This document shows, in pieces, positions 41,348 through 41,718 of a DNA stretch of 41,718 bases. Within the stretch, counting starts at the first letter, position 1. The number at the start of each line of letters is the position of its first letter. The translations under genes and the position numbers were made by a program. The stretch is from Nemertoderma westbladi (lineage: Eukaryota > Xenacoelomorpha > Nemertodermatida > Nemertodermatidae), in NCBI GenBank assembly GCA_032718475.1, contig JAUCBJ010005473.1, positions 1 to 41,718 of the forward strand. Direction: 5' to 3'. The notes under the pieces were generated by a model. The model was given only the letters and a program-made list of their open reading frames with translations. It was not told the origin of the DNA and searched no databases.

Positions 41348-41718
41348 GTAAGTTTGTGTTTAAGCCATTTCTATTTATTACGGAGCATACTATGTCTGGC
41401 GATGTTGCTGGTGTGTTGCAAAGCCAGCAGACACATTCGTCCGTCGGTCGCCAGCAGGTGGGGTTTGTTGCAGACTGAGACATTCCAGCACTGTCCCAAC
41501 TGTTCAGATTGATTGAAATAAATGTCTTAATCTTTCAGATTTAATTAGAAAGGGCTAACATCTTACATATGTTTAATTCACAACACCAATACAGCCAATA
41601 ATATTTAATTGAATTCACTAAAGCTGCTAGAATACGGTACAGGAATAAAGACTGAAAAAACAGGACAACAACAGCCATATCAAATTGTCACCACTACCAA
41701 ACTGCTACCGGTACCAAC

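Overview
The window is nuclear DNA from an animal, most likely a marine invertebrate. The reasons are a spliced palmitoyltransferase gene, APE-type LINEs, tRNA-derived SINEs and a Ty3/gypsy element in an AT-rich background full of microsatellites. I cannot name the phylum. Nothing looks bacterial: there are no operons, ribosome binding sites or CRISPR arrays. The window is dominated by mobile elements, with a few host genes or exons between them.

Layout: (1) 1-1420: CAGA/ACAG microsatellites and a LINE scrap. (2) 1421-6904: a complete Ty3/gypsy LTR retrotransposon with 169-bp LTRs, a 5-bp target duplication (GAAAG), primer-binding site and polypurine tract. Its gag-pol is broken many times although the two LTRs differ at one base. 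(3) 6910-9400: non-coding DNA with hairpins and degenerate tandem repeats. (4) 9405-13970: LINE pieces, an unidentified broken gene at 10158-11116, and an unidentified minus-strand exon at 11849-12082. (5) 14047-15196: a small membrane-protein ORF beside a fold-back element whose arms carry tRNA-like sequences around a 51-bp tandem repeat. (6) 15480-17703: fragments of two LINE families. (7) 18318-19199: a 30-bp minisatellite whose unit carries a CTCF-like core. (8) 20958-22326: a LINE copy ending at a hairpin. (9) 22327-26332: unexplained non-coding DNA.

(10) 26333-34314 holds three copies of one repeat, two of them forming ~0.9-kb inverted arms about 5 kb apart. Between the arms lie the best LINE copy of the window and a fragment of an invertebrate 'HEEADTR' protein. 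Just outside the right arm is an intact single-exon gene for a secreted, cysteine-rich, probably GPI-anchored protein (33103-33762). The third repeat copy lies beyond it in opposite orientation, so the gene itself sits between inverted repeats. (11) 34480-38220: LINE RT remnants, one with a 29-bp minisatellite expanded inside a reading frame, two tRNA-derived SINEs, and a lone terminal exon (36769-37083) resembling the Frag1/DRAM/TMEM150 family. (12) 39095-40617, minus strand: two exons of ZDHHC6, the clearest host gene here.

The only clearly recognised cellular function is protein S-palmitoylation by ZDHHC6 at the ER. The other items most worth follow-up are the CTCF-like minisatellite, the inverted-repeat locus around the GPI-anchored protein, and the fold-back element with convergent tRNA-like arms.
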